Shown: piece after piece, positions 8,163 to 16,708 of the stretch
Numbering within the stretch: position 1 is the first letter of the stretch
Layout: each line of letters begins with the position of its first letter
Assembly (NCBI GenBank): GCA_003223255.1
Contig: QHYJ01000026.1
Coordinates: 1-64,000 of the forward strand
Length of the DNA stretch: 64,000 nucleotides
Direction: 5' to 3'
Origin: Acidobacteriota bacterium
GTDB lineage: Bacteria; Acidobacteriota; Terriglobia; Acidiferrales; UBA7541
Program-made: the position numbers and the translations under genes
Notes under the pieces: model-generated
What the model was told of the DNA's origin: nothing
Seen by the model: the letters and a program-made list of their open reading frames with translations, nothing else
Databases searched by the model: none

Positions 8163-8755
8163 TTACTGCATGAAGAATTCCTGTGTCAGTTCGCGCCAAT
8201 TCGTGCCAGGTAGTCGGGCAACAAAGTCTTCGATCATCCGCCCGCCGTTGGCCATGACGGGACCTGCCAGTTGCGGCAGTTGGGCGAAGAGCCGTTCGGC
8301 GCAATCCCGGACCACGCCTTCACGAGGTGCACCGGAAGGAAGTTGTGCTGCACGCTCTCTTCATCCGGGACACGGACGGTCATCAGCCAGCCCTGACCGA
8401 AGGGATCCTTGCGCAGGATGCTGGGGTCTTTCAGCACTTCAGGATTCACTTCTACGATTTCGCCTTCGACCGGAGAAACCATCTTCGTTTTTTCGCCATT
8501 GCGTCAGAAGGTCCACGCTTTTTGGCCCTGGCGGAGCGCATCAGGCGCTTTCGCTCACGCTGTGCCCAAGCATGCCCAGAGTGATACCGCACATTCGCGG
8601 GAACCAAAAATCCTTCTACATATTCTGCGATGCGTCCATTGCTCGGAGCAGCGGTGTGAGCCGGTTCCATCGTAAGTTGCTTCATGGAGTGCCGGGAGCG
8701 CAGGTAGTCAATTCCAATGAAACTGCGAACATCAGCAGACGAGGATGAGTGTCAT
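8163..8755 (-). pseudogene. Broken gene for a membrane-anchored glycine-cleavage H-like lipoyl protein
   Basis: Pieces in three frames assemble into one protein. An N-terminal membrane anchor (reading FIGIDYLRSRHSMK) follows an ATG at 8755 with AGAGGAG upstream. Next come GFLVPANVRYHSGHAWA, QGQKAWTF, then a TGA, RNGEKTKMVSPVEGEIVEVN, GQGWLMTVRVPDEESV and, after another frameshift, MIEDFVARLPGTNWRELTQE ending at 8163. About 30 residues expected between HAWA and QGQKAW are missing. That makes at least two frameshifts, one stop and one deletion. The intact protein would have been a GcvH-fold lipoyl carrier at the membrane. Confidence 0.75.
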
Positions 8756-9070
8756 GGTCGTTCTCCTCTCGGGGTCTTTGGTAGCCGCTCTTTCATCCCT
8801 CGTCTGTGAAGAAAAGCAAGCTGTTCACCAAAATCGGAGCGGAGCTGATAACCTTGCTAGGTCCAACCTTTTCAATCGGTCCCCAAGTGCTGTGATCTTG
8901 GGCACTTCTCTCCTGTAGGATCTCTCGACGCCGAGTGCCGCGGTTTTCAACATCGTTTTTTCCGGTGGAATGAACCTTTAACGGCGTTACAAAGCATGGG
9001 AATTCGAGCAATGAGGTTGGTTGCGAGGCAAGGCAGGCGGCTGCTAAGATTTGAGATTCGCAGAGACACG

Positions 9071-9243
9071 GCCGTCTGCGCTGGTAGCGCGGACGGCTTT
9101 TTATGCGTCTTTTCTCTGCGTTTAGGAAGGCGTCCGCAAGGCGGACGGCTGGCGCCCCATCCTTGGCGGCCTGGAAAAAACGAAAATAGAACCTCGAAAT
9201 TCGAGATACCACGGGCGCACAGACAGAAGCCTGTGCTACAGGG
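9071..9243. repeat. Cluster of hairpins and dispersed-repeat-like elements upstream of lpd
   Basis: Three palindromic units lie in about 170 bases. The first is a strong hairpin (GCCGTCTGCGCT...AGCGCGGACGGC) ending in TTTTT near 9102, which could terminate rightward transcription. The second is CGTCCGC-AAG-GCGGACG near 9130. The third is CACAGACAGAAGCCTGTG just before the lpd ribosome site. They look like short intergenic repeats. The rest of 8756-9252 holds no gene I can support. Confidence 0.45.
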
Positions 9244-9252
9244 AGACTACGA

Positions 9253-10650
9253 GTGGCTAAGTACGATGTGGCGATTATCGGGAGCGGTCCGGGCGGGTAT
9301 GTGGCGGCGATTCGCGCCGGCGAACTTGGCCTGAAGACCATTGTGGTAGAGAAAGACCCGTTCCTCGGCGGCACCTGCCTGCATGTGGGCTGCATTCCCA
9401 CCAAAGTGTTGCTGCATCACGCTGATATTTACGACCACATCAAAAACGGCGCCGAGTTGGGCTTTGAAATCAGCGGGCTGAAGATCAATTGGGCAAACGT
9501 ACTGGCACGTAAAGACAAAATCGTCAAGAAACACGCCAAGGGCATTGAGTTCCTATTCAAGAAGAACAAAGTGGAGTGGGTGCAAGGCTGGGGACGGTAT
9601 GAGGGGCCGGGAAAAATCAGCGTCGAGAAGGACGGCCAGAAAACCACCATTGAAGCCTCGAGCGTTCTCATGGTCAGCGGCTCGGAAGCGAAGGCGCTGC
9701 CGGGAATCGAACCTGACCACAAAACCATTCTCACCAACCGCTCGATTCTGGAGCTTCCGGAAATTCCGAAATCACTGATTGTGGTAGGGGCGGGCGCGGT
9801 GGGCGTCGAGTTTGCGTCGGTTTACAATTCGTTTGGAACGCAAGTCACCATTTTGGAAGCGTTGCCGCGCACGGTGCCGCTCGAAGACGAAGAGATTTCT
9901 GCGGAACTGACGAAGGCGTTCCAGAAAAAGGGCATCCAGATTTTTACCGGATCAAGCGTCGAGTCGGCAAAGAAGGACGCCAAGGGCGTGACCGTGGCGT
10001 TTAAAGATAAGGATGGGAAATCACAAACTCTGCAGGCGGAAAAGCTGCTGCTGGCGGTGGGCCGCAAGCCGATGACCGAGGGCTGCGGCCTGGAGAAATC
10101 GAAAGCCAAGCTGGAGCGCGGGTTTGTGCACGTCGGTGATTACATGGAAACCGCCGAAAAGGGGCTTTACGCCATCGGCGACATCGTGGCGGGACTGCCG
10201 CAACTGGCGCACGCGGCAATGATGGAAGGGATCATCGCGGTAACGCACATTGCGGGCAAGCCGGCGCATCAAATTGTAAAGACGCGCATTCCCAACGCCA
10301 CCTATTGTGAGCCGCAAATTGGCTCGATTGGCTTGACGGAAAAACAGGCGCGCGAGGCGGGATATTCGGTGAAGACCGGGAAGTTCCCGTTCGTGGGAAA
10401 CAGCAAAGCGACGATTCTGGGCAATCACAACGGTTTCATCAAAGTGGTCTCCGAGGAGACTCACGGCGAGGTGCTTGGGATTCACATTATCGGGCCGCTG
10501 GCGACGGAGATTTTGTCGGAAGCGGCGGCGGTGTTGAATCTTGAGGGCACCATCGACGACATGATGGACATGATTCATGCCCACCCCACGGTCTGGGAAG
10601 GCATGGGAGACGCGTTTGCGTCGGTGCGCGGATTGCAGATTAATGTGTAG
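9253..10650 (+). CDS. lpdA: Dihydrolipoyl dehydrogenase (E3)
   Basis: This FAD enzyme reoxidises dihydrolipoyl groups with NAD+. Visible features are the N-terminal FAD site (IIGSGPGGYVAA), the redox disulfide GGTCLHVGCIPTK, the NAD-binding motif VVGAGAVGVEFASV, and the C-terminal catalytic His-Glu (HAHPTVWEGMGDA). Length (465 aa) is standard. It starts at GTG with GGGAG eight bases upstream. Only 20 bases separate it from lipB, and E1 and E2 genes follow, so it is the E3 of the 2-oxoacid dehydrogenase complex encoded in this block. It could also serve other lipoyl systems such as glycine cleavage. Confidence 0.96.
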   Translation: MAKYDVAIIGSGPGGYVAAIRAGELGLKTIVVEKDPFLGGTCLHVGCIPTKVLLHHADIYDHIKNGAELGFEISGLKINWANVLARKDKIVKKHAKGIEFLFKKNKVEWVQGWGRYEGPGKISVEKDGQKTTIEASSVLMVSGSEAKALPGIEPDHKTILTNRSILELPEIPKSLIVVGAGAVGVEFASVYNSFGTQVTILEALPRTVPLEDEEISAELTKAFQKKGIQIFTGSSVESAKKDAKGVTVAFKDKDGKSQTLQAEKLLLAVGRKPMTEGCGLEKSKAKLERGFVHVGDYMETAEKGLYAIGDIVAGLPQLAHAAMMEGIIAVTHIAGKPAHQIVKTRIPNATYCEPQIGSIGLTEKQAREAGYSVKTGKFPFVGNSKATILGNHNGFIKVVSEETHGEVLGIHIIGPLATEILSEAAAVLNLEGTIDDMMDMIHAHPTVWEGMGDAFASVRGLQINV

Positions 10651-10670
10651 ACGTGGATGACGAATAGTAA

Positions 10671-11444
10671 GTGGCGACAGCTCTCCAAATCGATCTGGGA
10701 CTTATGAGCTACGCGGAAGCTTGCGCGTTGCAGAAGCGCGTTGTGGGAACGCGAAAAGCGGATGCAATCGAGGACCTTTTGCTCTTTTGCCAGCATCCGC
10801 ACGTCATCACGCAGGGCCGAAACGGCAAGCGCGAGAACCTGCTGGTGAGCGAGCACCTCCTGCGGCAGAAAGGCGTGGAATTTTTCGAGACCAGTCGCGG
10901 CGGAGATATCACCTATCACGGCCCCGGGCAGATTGTGGGCTATCCCATCCTGAATTTGGGCGCGATCCGGCGCGACGTCGTCTGGTACGTGCGCATGCTG
11001 GAAGAAGCCATGATTCGCGCGACGGCAGAGTTTGGAATTATTGCTGAACGAGAGCAAGGAAAGACAGGCATTTGGGTAAAGGCTCGTGAAGAGAGAGCCC
11101 TCGACTCGCAGGGCTCGCTCGGGATGACGACCCTCGCCGGGTCGTCAGAAAAGCTGGGCGCCATTGGCGTGCACATTAGCCGCTGGGTTACGTCGCACGG
11201 ATTCGCGTACAACGTTTCAACGGATTTGCGGTTTTTCGACCTGATTGTGCCGTGCGGAATTGCAGATCGCAAGGCCACATCTCTAGAAAAATTGTTAGGG
11301 CGCAGGGTCGGGGAAATGGAGGTCGCGCCGCGCCTCGCGAAGCATCTCGGAGAATTGTTCGGCCTGGAGTTGAAGGAAATTTCGAAAAACGAGCTGTTTC
11401 AGAGGCTGGAGCACGCCGAGCAGACGGCGGCGGTTTCCGCGTAG
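10671..11444 (+). CDS. lipB: Lipoyl(octanoyl) transferase with an in-frame repeat insertion
   Basis: It transfers octanoyl groups from acyl carrier protein to lipoyl domains such as the E2 encoded nearby. Core motifs are RGGDITYHGPGQIVGYPIL, GAIGVHISRWVTSHGFAYNV and the catalytic Cys in IVPCGI. Between GIWVK and KLGAIGVHI, where the family is usually contiguous, there are about 20 extra residues (REERALDSQGSLGMTTLAG). They are encoded by palindromic DNA that looks like a dispersed repeat, and the frame is preserved. The GTG start lies 20 bases after lpd. The insertion falls in a surface loop region by comparison with the family, so activity may be retained. Confidence 0.93.
   Translation: MATALQIDLGLMSYAEACALQKRVVGTRKADAIEDLLLFCQHPHVITQGRNGKRENLLVSEHLLRQKGVEFFETSRGGDITYHGPGQIVGYPILNLGAIRRDVVWYVRMLEEAMIRATAEFGIIAEREQGKTGIWVKAREERALDSQGSLGMTTLAGSSEKLGAIGVHISRWVTSHGFAYNVSTDLRFFDLIVPCGIADRKATSLEKLLGRRVGEMEVAPRLAKHLGELFGLELKEISKNELFQRLEHAEQTAAVSA
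11085..11150. repeat. Palindromic repeat element inserted inside lipB
   Basis: Two adjacent inverted repeats, GCCCT...AGGGC (11097-11114) and GACGACCC-TCGCC-GGGTCGTC (11126-11146), flank the phrase GCTCGGGATGACG, which has the look of a short interspersed repeat. The segment accounts for the extra residues in LipB. Exact ends are estimated from the protein comparison. Confidence 0.55.
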
Positions 11445-11457
11445 GAATGGAGCTGGG

Positions 11458-12711
11458 ATGGCCAAGGAAATGAGCAGGGAACTGACGCGGCAGCAATACC
11501 TGGACCTGTATTACTACATGCGGCTGAACCGCGCCGTGGAAGAAAACATGGTGAAGCTCTTCCGGCAGAACAAGATTGTCGGGGGGCTTTACTCCAGCCT
11601 GGGGCAGGAAGCGATTTCCGTTGGAACTTGCTACGCGCTGGAGAAGAAAGACTGGATCGCGCCAATGATTCGCAACATCGGCGCGCTTCTGGTGAAAGGC
11701 GTGCCGCCGCGCGACATTTTCATGCAGCACATGGCGAAATACGATTCTCCCACGAAAGGCAGGGACGGCACGAGTCATTTCGGGGACTTGGACAACCTGC
11801 ACATCGTCTCGCCCATTTCCATGCTGGGCGATTTGATTCCGGTGATGACGGGTATAGCCATTGGAGCCCGCTACCTGGGACAGAAGGTCGTGGCCATGAC
11901 GTGGATCGGCGACGGCGGCAGCTCGACTGGCGTGTTTCACGAAGGGCTGAATTTCGCGGCCACACAAAAGGCGCCTTTTGTTTTGATCCTCGAAAACAAT
12001 CTTTGGGCGTACTCGACACCGGTGCGCCGGCAGGTGCCGCTCGAGAATCTGGCGGATCGCGCCAAGGCCTATGGAATCGACAGCTACATCGTGGATGGAA
12101 ATAACGTCGTGGCGGTTTACAACACCGCGAGAGAGGCCGTGGAGCGGGCGAGTGCGGGCGAAGGGCCGATTCTGATTGAGGCCAAAACATTCCGCCGGTT
12201 GGGCCACGCGCAACACGATCCTGCCGAATACGTTCCGAAGGAGATGCGCGCGTATTGGGAGGCGCGCGATCCGATTGCTCTTTATGAGAAATTCTTGACC
12301 GCGGAAAAACTCCTCGACGCCGCTGGCAAAAAAGAAATTGACAAGAAACTGGACACCTTGCTTACGGCGGAGCGCGAATTCGCGGAGAACTCGCCGCTGC
12401 CTCCCCCGGAATTCGCGGAAGGGGGTATCTATTGCACGGGCGACGATTGCCACAAGATTCGGGCCAAGTGGGAGCGGCCTATCGCTGAGGTAACGCCACC
12501 GAAATCCAGCGTAACGCCGGTGTGGACGGTTCCCGGCTTCGGCTCAGGGAAGGGTTCCGGCGGCGCGGCTGCGCCGATTCATTTTGGAGATGCGCCAGCG
12601 GCCATGGAAAAGCCATCCGAAAACGGCCGCCCCGCCAAAACGGCAACGAAGGGCACCCCGAAGAAGGCGAAGGCCATGTCGGCGAGTGCTTCGCGAAAGA
12701 CGAGGAGGTAG
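11458..12711 (+). CDS. 2-oxoacid dehydrogenase E1 component, alpha subunit (pyruvate or branched-chain type)
   Basis: This thiamine-diphosphate-binding half of E1 decarboxylates a 2-oxoacid. The ThDP motif runs from GDGGSSTGVFHEGLNFAATQ to LENN, and the phosphorylation-loop region RRLGHAQHDPAEY is conserved. Residues about 330-417 form an extra Pro/Ala/Lys-rich C-terminal tail (AKTATKGTPKKAKAMSASA) not usual in the family. The gene starts 14 bases after lipB and ends three bases before the beta subunit gene. Pyruvate versus branched-chain oxoacid cannot be decided from motifs alone; the two-subunit E1 fits both. Confidence 0.92.
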   Translation: MAKEMSRELTRQQYLDLYYYMRLNRAVEENMVKLFRQNKIVGGLYSSLGQEAISVGTCYALEKKDWIAPMIRNIGALLVKGVPPRDIFMQHMAKYDSPTKGRDGTSHFGDLDNLHIVSPISMLGDLIPVMTGIAIGARYLGQKVVAMTWIGDGGSSTGVFHEGLNFAATQKAPFVLILENNLWAYSTPVRRQVPLENLADRAKAYGIDSYIVDGNNVVAVYNTAREAVERASAGEGPILIEAKTFRRLGHAQHDPAEYVPKEMRAYWEARDPIALYEKFLTAEKLLDAAGKKEIDKKLDTLLTAEREFAENSPLPPPEFAEGGIYCTGDDCHKIRAKWERPIAEVTPPKSSVTPVWTVPGFGSGKGSGGAAAPIHFGDAPAAMEKPSENGRPAKTATKGTPKKAKAMSASASRKTRR

Positions 12712-12713
12712 AC

Positions 12714-13733
12714 ATGGCTGGTCGGAACGGAACCGCGACAATCGGAGCCGCAACGGGCGGAGCGCAAATCACCTTTCTGGAAGCCATCCGGCAGGCCATG
12801 TTTGAGGAGATGGAGCGAGATCCCACCGTTCTGCTGATGGGCGAAGATGTCGGCGTGTACGGCGGCGCGTTCAAAACAAGCGAAGGACTGCTGGAAAGGT
12901 TTGGCTGGGAGCGCGTGATTGACACGCCGATCAGCGAGAGCGCCATCATCGGCGCGGCCTGCGGGATGAGCTACGTCGGCTTGCGGCCGATCTGCGAGAT
13001 GCAGTTCATCGACTTCATCGTTTGCGCATTCAATCAAATTACAAATTTTGTCGCCAAGGGACATTACTTGTGGAACGCGCCGGCGCCGATCGTGATTCGG
13101 GGGCCGTCGGGTGGCGGTGTGCACGGCGGACCGTTCCATTCGGCGAATCCGGAGATGTACTTCGTCCATACGCCGGGACTAAAGGTGATTTATCCCTCGA
13201 CACCGTACGACGCCAAGGGCCTGCTGAAAGCCGCGGTGCGCGACAATAATCCGGTGCTGTTTTTCGAGCACAAGTTTCTCTATCGGCGCATTAAGGGAGA
13301 AGTTCCGGCGGACGACTATACGGTTCCGATCGGAAAGGCCGAGGTTCGCCGCGAAGGCAAGCACCTAACGATTCTTTCTTATGCAGCAATGATGCACACT
13401 TCTCTGGAAGCCGCGGACGCCCTGGCCCAGGAGGGGATCGAGGCGGAAGTGATTGATCTAAGGACTCTTCTTCCGCTCGATGAAGAGACAATTCTGAACT
13501 CAGTGAAAAATACCAACAAATGCCTGGTCGTGCATGAAGATACCAAGACTGGTGGAATTGCCGGAGAGATTGCCGCGATTCTTTTCGAGAAAGCCTTCCA
13601 GGATCTGGACGGGCCGCTGGTTCGGGTGACGGCGCTGGATACGCCGGTACCCTACGCTCCGACGTTAGAAGAGTATTTTCTGCCCAACGCGAAAAAGGTT
13701 TTTGCGGCTGCGAAAGAGTTGGCGCGGTATTAG
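12714..13733 (+). CDS. 2-oxoacid dehydrogenase E1 component, beta subunit
   Basis: It partners the alpha subunit in an alpha2beta2 E1. The N-terminal transketolase pyrimidine-binding region (LLMGEDVGVYGGAFKTSEGL, then FIDFIVCAFNQI) is followed by the C-terminal transketolase domain (VIDLRTLLPLDEETIL). The track ORF starts at 12522 inside the alpha gene. I use the ATG at 12714, five bases after AGGAGG, giving 339 aa, the usual length. Its ribosome site overlaps the end of the alpha gene, indicating coupled translation. Confidence 0.94.
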   Translation: MAGRNGTATIGAATGGAQITFLEAIRQAMFEEMERDPTVLLMGEDVGVYGGAFKTSEGLLERFGWERVIDTPISESAIIGAACGMSYVGLRPICEMQFIDFIVCAFNQITNFVAKGHYLWNAPAPIVIRGPSGGGVHGGPFHSANPEMYFVHTPGLKVIYPSTPYDAKGLLKAAVRDNNPVLFFEHKFLYRRIKGEVPADDYTVPIGKAEVRREGKHLTILSYAAMMHTSLEAADALAQEGIEAEVIDLRTLLPLDEETILNSVKNTNKCLVVHEDTKTGGIAGEIAAILFEKAFQDLDGPLVRVTALDTPVPYAPTLEEYFLPNAKKVFAAAKELARY

Positions 13734-13807
13734 AATTAGTCTTTGGAATCAGTAACTTAGACTTGTTCCAAAAGAACCGGATGACGGGGGTCATAAGGAG
13801 TAAGGAC

Positions 13808-15196
13808 ATGGCAGTGGATATCGTAATGCCCCAGATGGGCGAGAGCATCTTCGAGGGCACCATCACTAAATGGCTCAAGAAGCCGGGCGACAAGGTCGAG
13901 CGCGACGAGCCGCTATTTGAAATCTCTACCGATAAAGTGGATGCGGAAATCCCCTCGCCTTCCGCCGGTGTGCTCAAGGAAATCAAGGTCGGAGAAGGCC
14001 AAACCGTGCCGATCCAGACCGTGGTTGGCGTGATTGACGCTGCGGGGACTGCGGCTGCTGCGCCAGCGCTCACGCCGGCCCCGGCTCCGGCGAAAGCCCA
14101 AGCACCTGCAGCGGCTCCTGCCAAAGCTCCTGCCGCCGGGCCGGCGCCAGCTCCTGCGCCCAAGCGTGCTGCGCCGGCAGCAGTTTCCGCCCCACCGGCG
14201 CCTCACGATGGCGGTCGCATCCATAGTTCGCCATTGGTGCGACGCATGGCCAAAGAACACGGTATTGACCTGTCTACTATTGAGGGAACCGGGGCAGGCG
14301 GACGCATCAGCAAACAGGACATTGAAGCAGTCATTGCCGCAGCAGGTGGAGCGCCCGCAATTGCTCCGTCCGTCGTCCCGATTGCCGCGGCGCGGCCCGT
14401 TTTGGTGCCCTCGGCTCCGGCTCCAGCCGCCGCTCCTGGAGCGCCGGGCGCGCAAGCGCACGTGTCACTGGAAACCGCGGTGCCACGGGAGAAGATTTAC
14501 TTTGGCAATTACGAAGTCCAGCCTATGAGTACCATACGGCAGCGAATTGCGGAGCACATGGTGGCGTCGAAGCGCGTCTCGGCGCACGTTTACTCGGTCG
14601 AGGAGATCGACATGACGAAAATTGCCGTTCTACGCGCCAAAGCGAAGGACGAGTTCGAGACGCGCTACGAAACCAAGCTGACCTTCATGCCGTTTTTTGT
14701 AAAGGCTGCGGTGGTGGGACTGCGCGCTTATCCGACGTTGAACGCGTCGCTCGACGGCACCAACATCGTCATGCACAAAGACATCAATATCGGCATTGCC
14801 GTGGCACTGGATTGGGGGCTGATCGTTCCAGTGGTGAAGAACGCCGACGAAAAGAACCTTTTGGGCATCCAACGCACGATGAACGACCTTGCCGAACGCG
14901 CGCGCTCGAAAAAGTTGAAGCCCGAGGAAGTGCAGGAGGGCACTTTTTCCATTACCAACCCCGGAGTTTTCGGCGGGCTGTTTGGGTTGCCGGTAATCAG
15001 CCAGCCGAACGTGGGCATCCTCGGACTCGGGGCCATCGAAAAGCGTCCGGTGGTGATTGATGATGCGATTGCCATCCGCTCGATGTGCTATGTCACGCTG
15101 AGCTACGACCACCGCGTGGTGGACGGCGCCATCGCGCACCAGTTCCTGCACAAGGTCAAAGAGACGCTCGAGAACTGGTCGGAGCCTCTGCTATAG
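13808..15196 (+). CDS. Dihydrolipoyl acyltransferase (E2) of the 2-oxoacid dehydrogenase complex
   Basis: Domain order: one lipoyl domain at residues about 2-78 with the lipoylated Lys in FEISTDKVDAEIPSP, an Ala/Pro-rich flexible linker, an E1/E3-binding domain (SSPLVRRMAKEHGIDLSTIEG), a second linker, and the catalytic acyltransferase domain ending in LSYDHRVVDGA with the active-site His. The track start at 13763 includes an unlikely N-terminus; the ATG at 13808 has AAGGAG nine bases upstream and begins at MAVDIVMPQMGES. Together with E1 alpha, E1 beta, lpd and lipB this makes a nearly self-sufficient complex; lipA is not in the window. Confidence 0.94.
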   Translation: MAVDIVMPQMGESIFEGTITKWLKKPGDKVERDEPLFEISTDKVDAEIPSPSAGVLKEIKVGEGQTVPIQTVVGVIDAAGTAAAAPALTPAPAPAKAQAPAAAPAKAPAAGPAPAPAPKRAAPAAVSAPPAPHDGGRIHSSPLVRRMAKEHGIDLSTIEGTGAGGRISKQDIEAVIAAAGGAPAIAPSVVPIAAARPVLVPSAPAPAAAPGAPGAQAHVSLETAVPREKIYFGNYEVQPMSTIRQRIAEHMVASKRVSAHVYSVEEIDMTKIAVLRAKAKDEFETRYETKLTFMPFFVKAAVVGLRAYPTLNASLDGTNIVMHKDINIGIAVALDWGLIVPVVKNADEKNLLGIQRTMNDLAERARSKKLKPEEVQEGTFSITNPGVFGGLFGLPVISQPNVGILGLGAIEKRPVVIDDAIAIRSMCYVTLSYDHRVVDGAIAHQFLHKVKETLENWSEPLL

Positions 15197-15250
15197 GCAA
15201 GGCGGCCTTAAGAGGAAGAAGGCAGACCATAGGCCGCCACGTTAGGCTAG

Positions 15251-15392
15251 TGTCCCGCGATTGGGCGCTGTCCGGAATTGGGACGACTGTTCCCGCAAAT
15301 GGCCAACAGCGGATTCCCTCTTAAATCGAGCTCTTGCACAAGGAGTTAAAAGGAAAAGCGTTAGAGGTACGGCGTGCTGGAGCCTTACCTGC
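15251..15392 (+). promoter_or_regulatory. Tandem activator-like sites and a possible sigma-54 promoter
   Basis: Three related elements of the form TGTCC-N4-ATTGGGAC begin at 15251, 15269 and 15288, a spacing of 18-19 bases. About 70 bases further on, TGGAGCCTTACCTGC (15378-15392) has the GG-N10-GC geometry of a -24/-12 promoter, and the next gene starts about 50 bases later. This is the layout of enhancer-activated sigma-54 promoters, but the promoter matches consensus only partly. Confidence 0.4.
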
Positions 15393-15445
15393 CCCTGTCA
15401 TTGTCAAACCGAGCAGTCCGAAAAGTTTGTCGGGGGGCTGGAATC

Positions 15446-16666
15446 ATGGTAGAAACCAGGCTCGAGGCTTTCACCGATTGTGAGACGATGCACCCACGAA
15501 TTCTCATTGCTGATGATCAAAAGGACGTGCTGGACGCTTTGCAGCTGCTGCTCAAGGGCCAAGGCTACCACCTTGAAATGGTGAGTACCCCGGCGGACTT
15601 GCTTGCCGCTCTGGCGGAACGCCAATTCGACCTTCTCCTCATGGATTTGAATTATGCACGTGACACGACGTCCGGGCGTGAGGGTCTGGATGTGCTCGGC
15701 CACCTGAAGGAGATGGCCGACGCGCCCCCGGTCGTGGCTATGACCGGTTGGGCCACGGTGGGTTTGGCGGTCGCGGCCATGCAGTACGGCGTCAGCGATT
15801 TCGTCGAGAAGCCTTGGAGCAACACGCGGCTGCTGGAAATCCTGGAGAAACAGATTGAGCTGGGCCGGGAGCGCCGCGAATCACGCCGGCGGGCCGACCA
15901 GGAAAAACAGATCCGGGAAGAAGCCATTCATCATTTTCAAGAACAGGAACGGGAGATCGCCGAGGCTAAGGCGATTCAGGAAAAACTGATTCTGCGCGAA
16001 GTTGCGCAACTGGCAGGCTATGAAATCGCCAGTTCCTGGCAATCGGCCGAGGCGGTGGGCGGTGATTATTTCGACGTTCTCCCGCTGGCCGAAGACACGC
16101 TGGGACTGTGCATCGCGGATGTGGCCGGCAAGGGGATCCCGGCGGCGCTGCTGATGTCCAACTTGCAGGCGGCCGTCCGCGGACTCTCTTCCCCATCCTT
16201 GGCGCCTGACTTCCTTTGCAACAGTCTGAACTCTCTCGTTTGCAGGAACACGCACGCCGACCGTTTCATCACTCTTTTCTACGGGCAGTTGGAGGGCCGC
16301 ACGCGGCGCCTGCGCTACGTCAACGCCGGCCACAATGCGCCATTTGTGGTGCATGCGGATGGCTCGCACGAGCGGCTCCAGGAAGGCGGCGGAGTTCTGG
16401 GCGTTTTTGCGGAGCAAAGTTACTCGCTGGGGACCGTGCACCTCGCGACGGGCGACCGTTTAATCCTTTTTACGGACGGTGTAACGGAAGCCTGTGAACC
16501 CCATGGCGAGGAATTTGGGGAAAAGAGGTTATTGTCTTTGCTCGAAGAGCATCGCGCGCTGCCAGCCGGCGAGATTCAAAGGAAAATTGATGCTGCGATT
16601 TCCGAGTTCAGTGGCGGGCATCGGACCGACGACGCTACTCTTCTGGTTCTGGCAGTGGACGTATAA
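15446..16666 (+). CDS. Response regulator with a C-terminal PP2C/SpoIIE-type Ser/Thr phosphatase domain
   Basis: Residues about 15-135 are a receiver domain: ILIADDQKDVLDAL with the acidic pair, phospho-acceptor Asp in FDLLLMDLNY, and the conserved Lys in VEKPW. A coiled linker (about 145-190) leads to a SpoIIE/RsbU-like phosphatase with metal-binding GGDYFDVLPL and LCIADVAGKG, and RLILFTDGVTEA near the end. Such proteins dephosphorylate anti-sigma antagonists in partner-switching cascades when phosphorylated. The ATG at 15446 follows GGGGGG; 15488 is a later alternative. No cognate histidine kinase lies nearby. Confidence 0.9.
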   Translation: MVETRLEAFTDCETMHPRILIADDQKDVLDALQLLLKGQGYHLEMVSTPADLLAALAERQFDLLLMDLNYARDTTSGREGLDVLGHLKEMADAPPVVAMTGWATVGLAVAAMQYGVSDFVEKPWSNTRLLEILEKQIELGRERRESRRRADQEKQIREEAIHHFQEQEREIAEAKAIQEKLILREVAQLAGYEIASSWQSAEAVGGDYFDVLPLAEDTLGLCIADVAGKGIPAALLMSNLQAAVRGLSSPSLAPDFLCNSLNSLVCRNTHADRFITLFYGQLEGRTRRLRYVNAGHNAPFVVHADGSHERLQEGGGVLGVFAEQSYSLGTVHLATGDRLILFTDGVTEACEPHGEEFGEKRLLSLLEEHRALPAGEIQRKIDAAISEFSGGHRTDDATLLVLAVDV

Positions 16667-16708
16667 GCAGTCGCATTTTGGATTTCTTGCCCGTCTTCTC
16701 TCCGCGGG

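Noticed and set aside
7957-8304. 115-codon minus-strand ORF
   Set aside because: It is a frame shadow spanning the terminator and two pseudogenes; it shows no protein-family features.
9253-15196. Glycine-cleavage operon because of the nearby GcvH-like pseudogene and lpd
   Set aside because: E1 alpha, E1 beta and E2 motifs show a 2-oxoacid dehydrogenase complex; no gcvT or gcvP is present.
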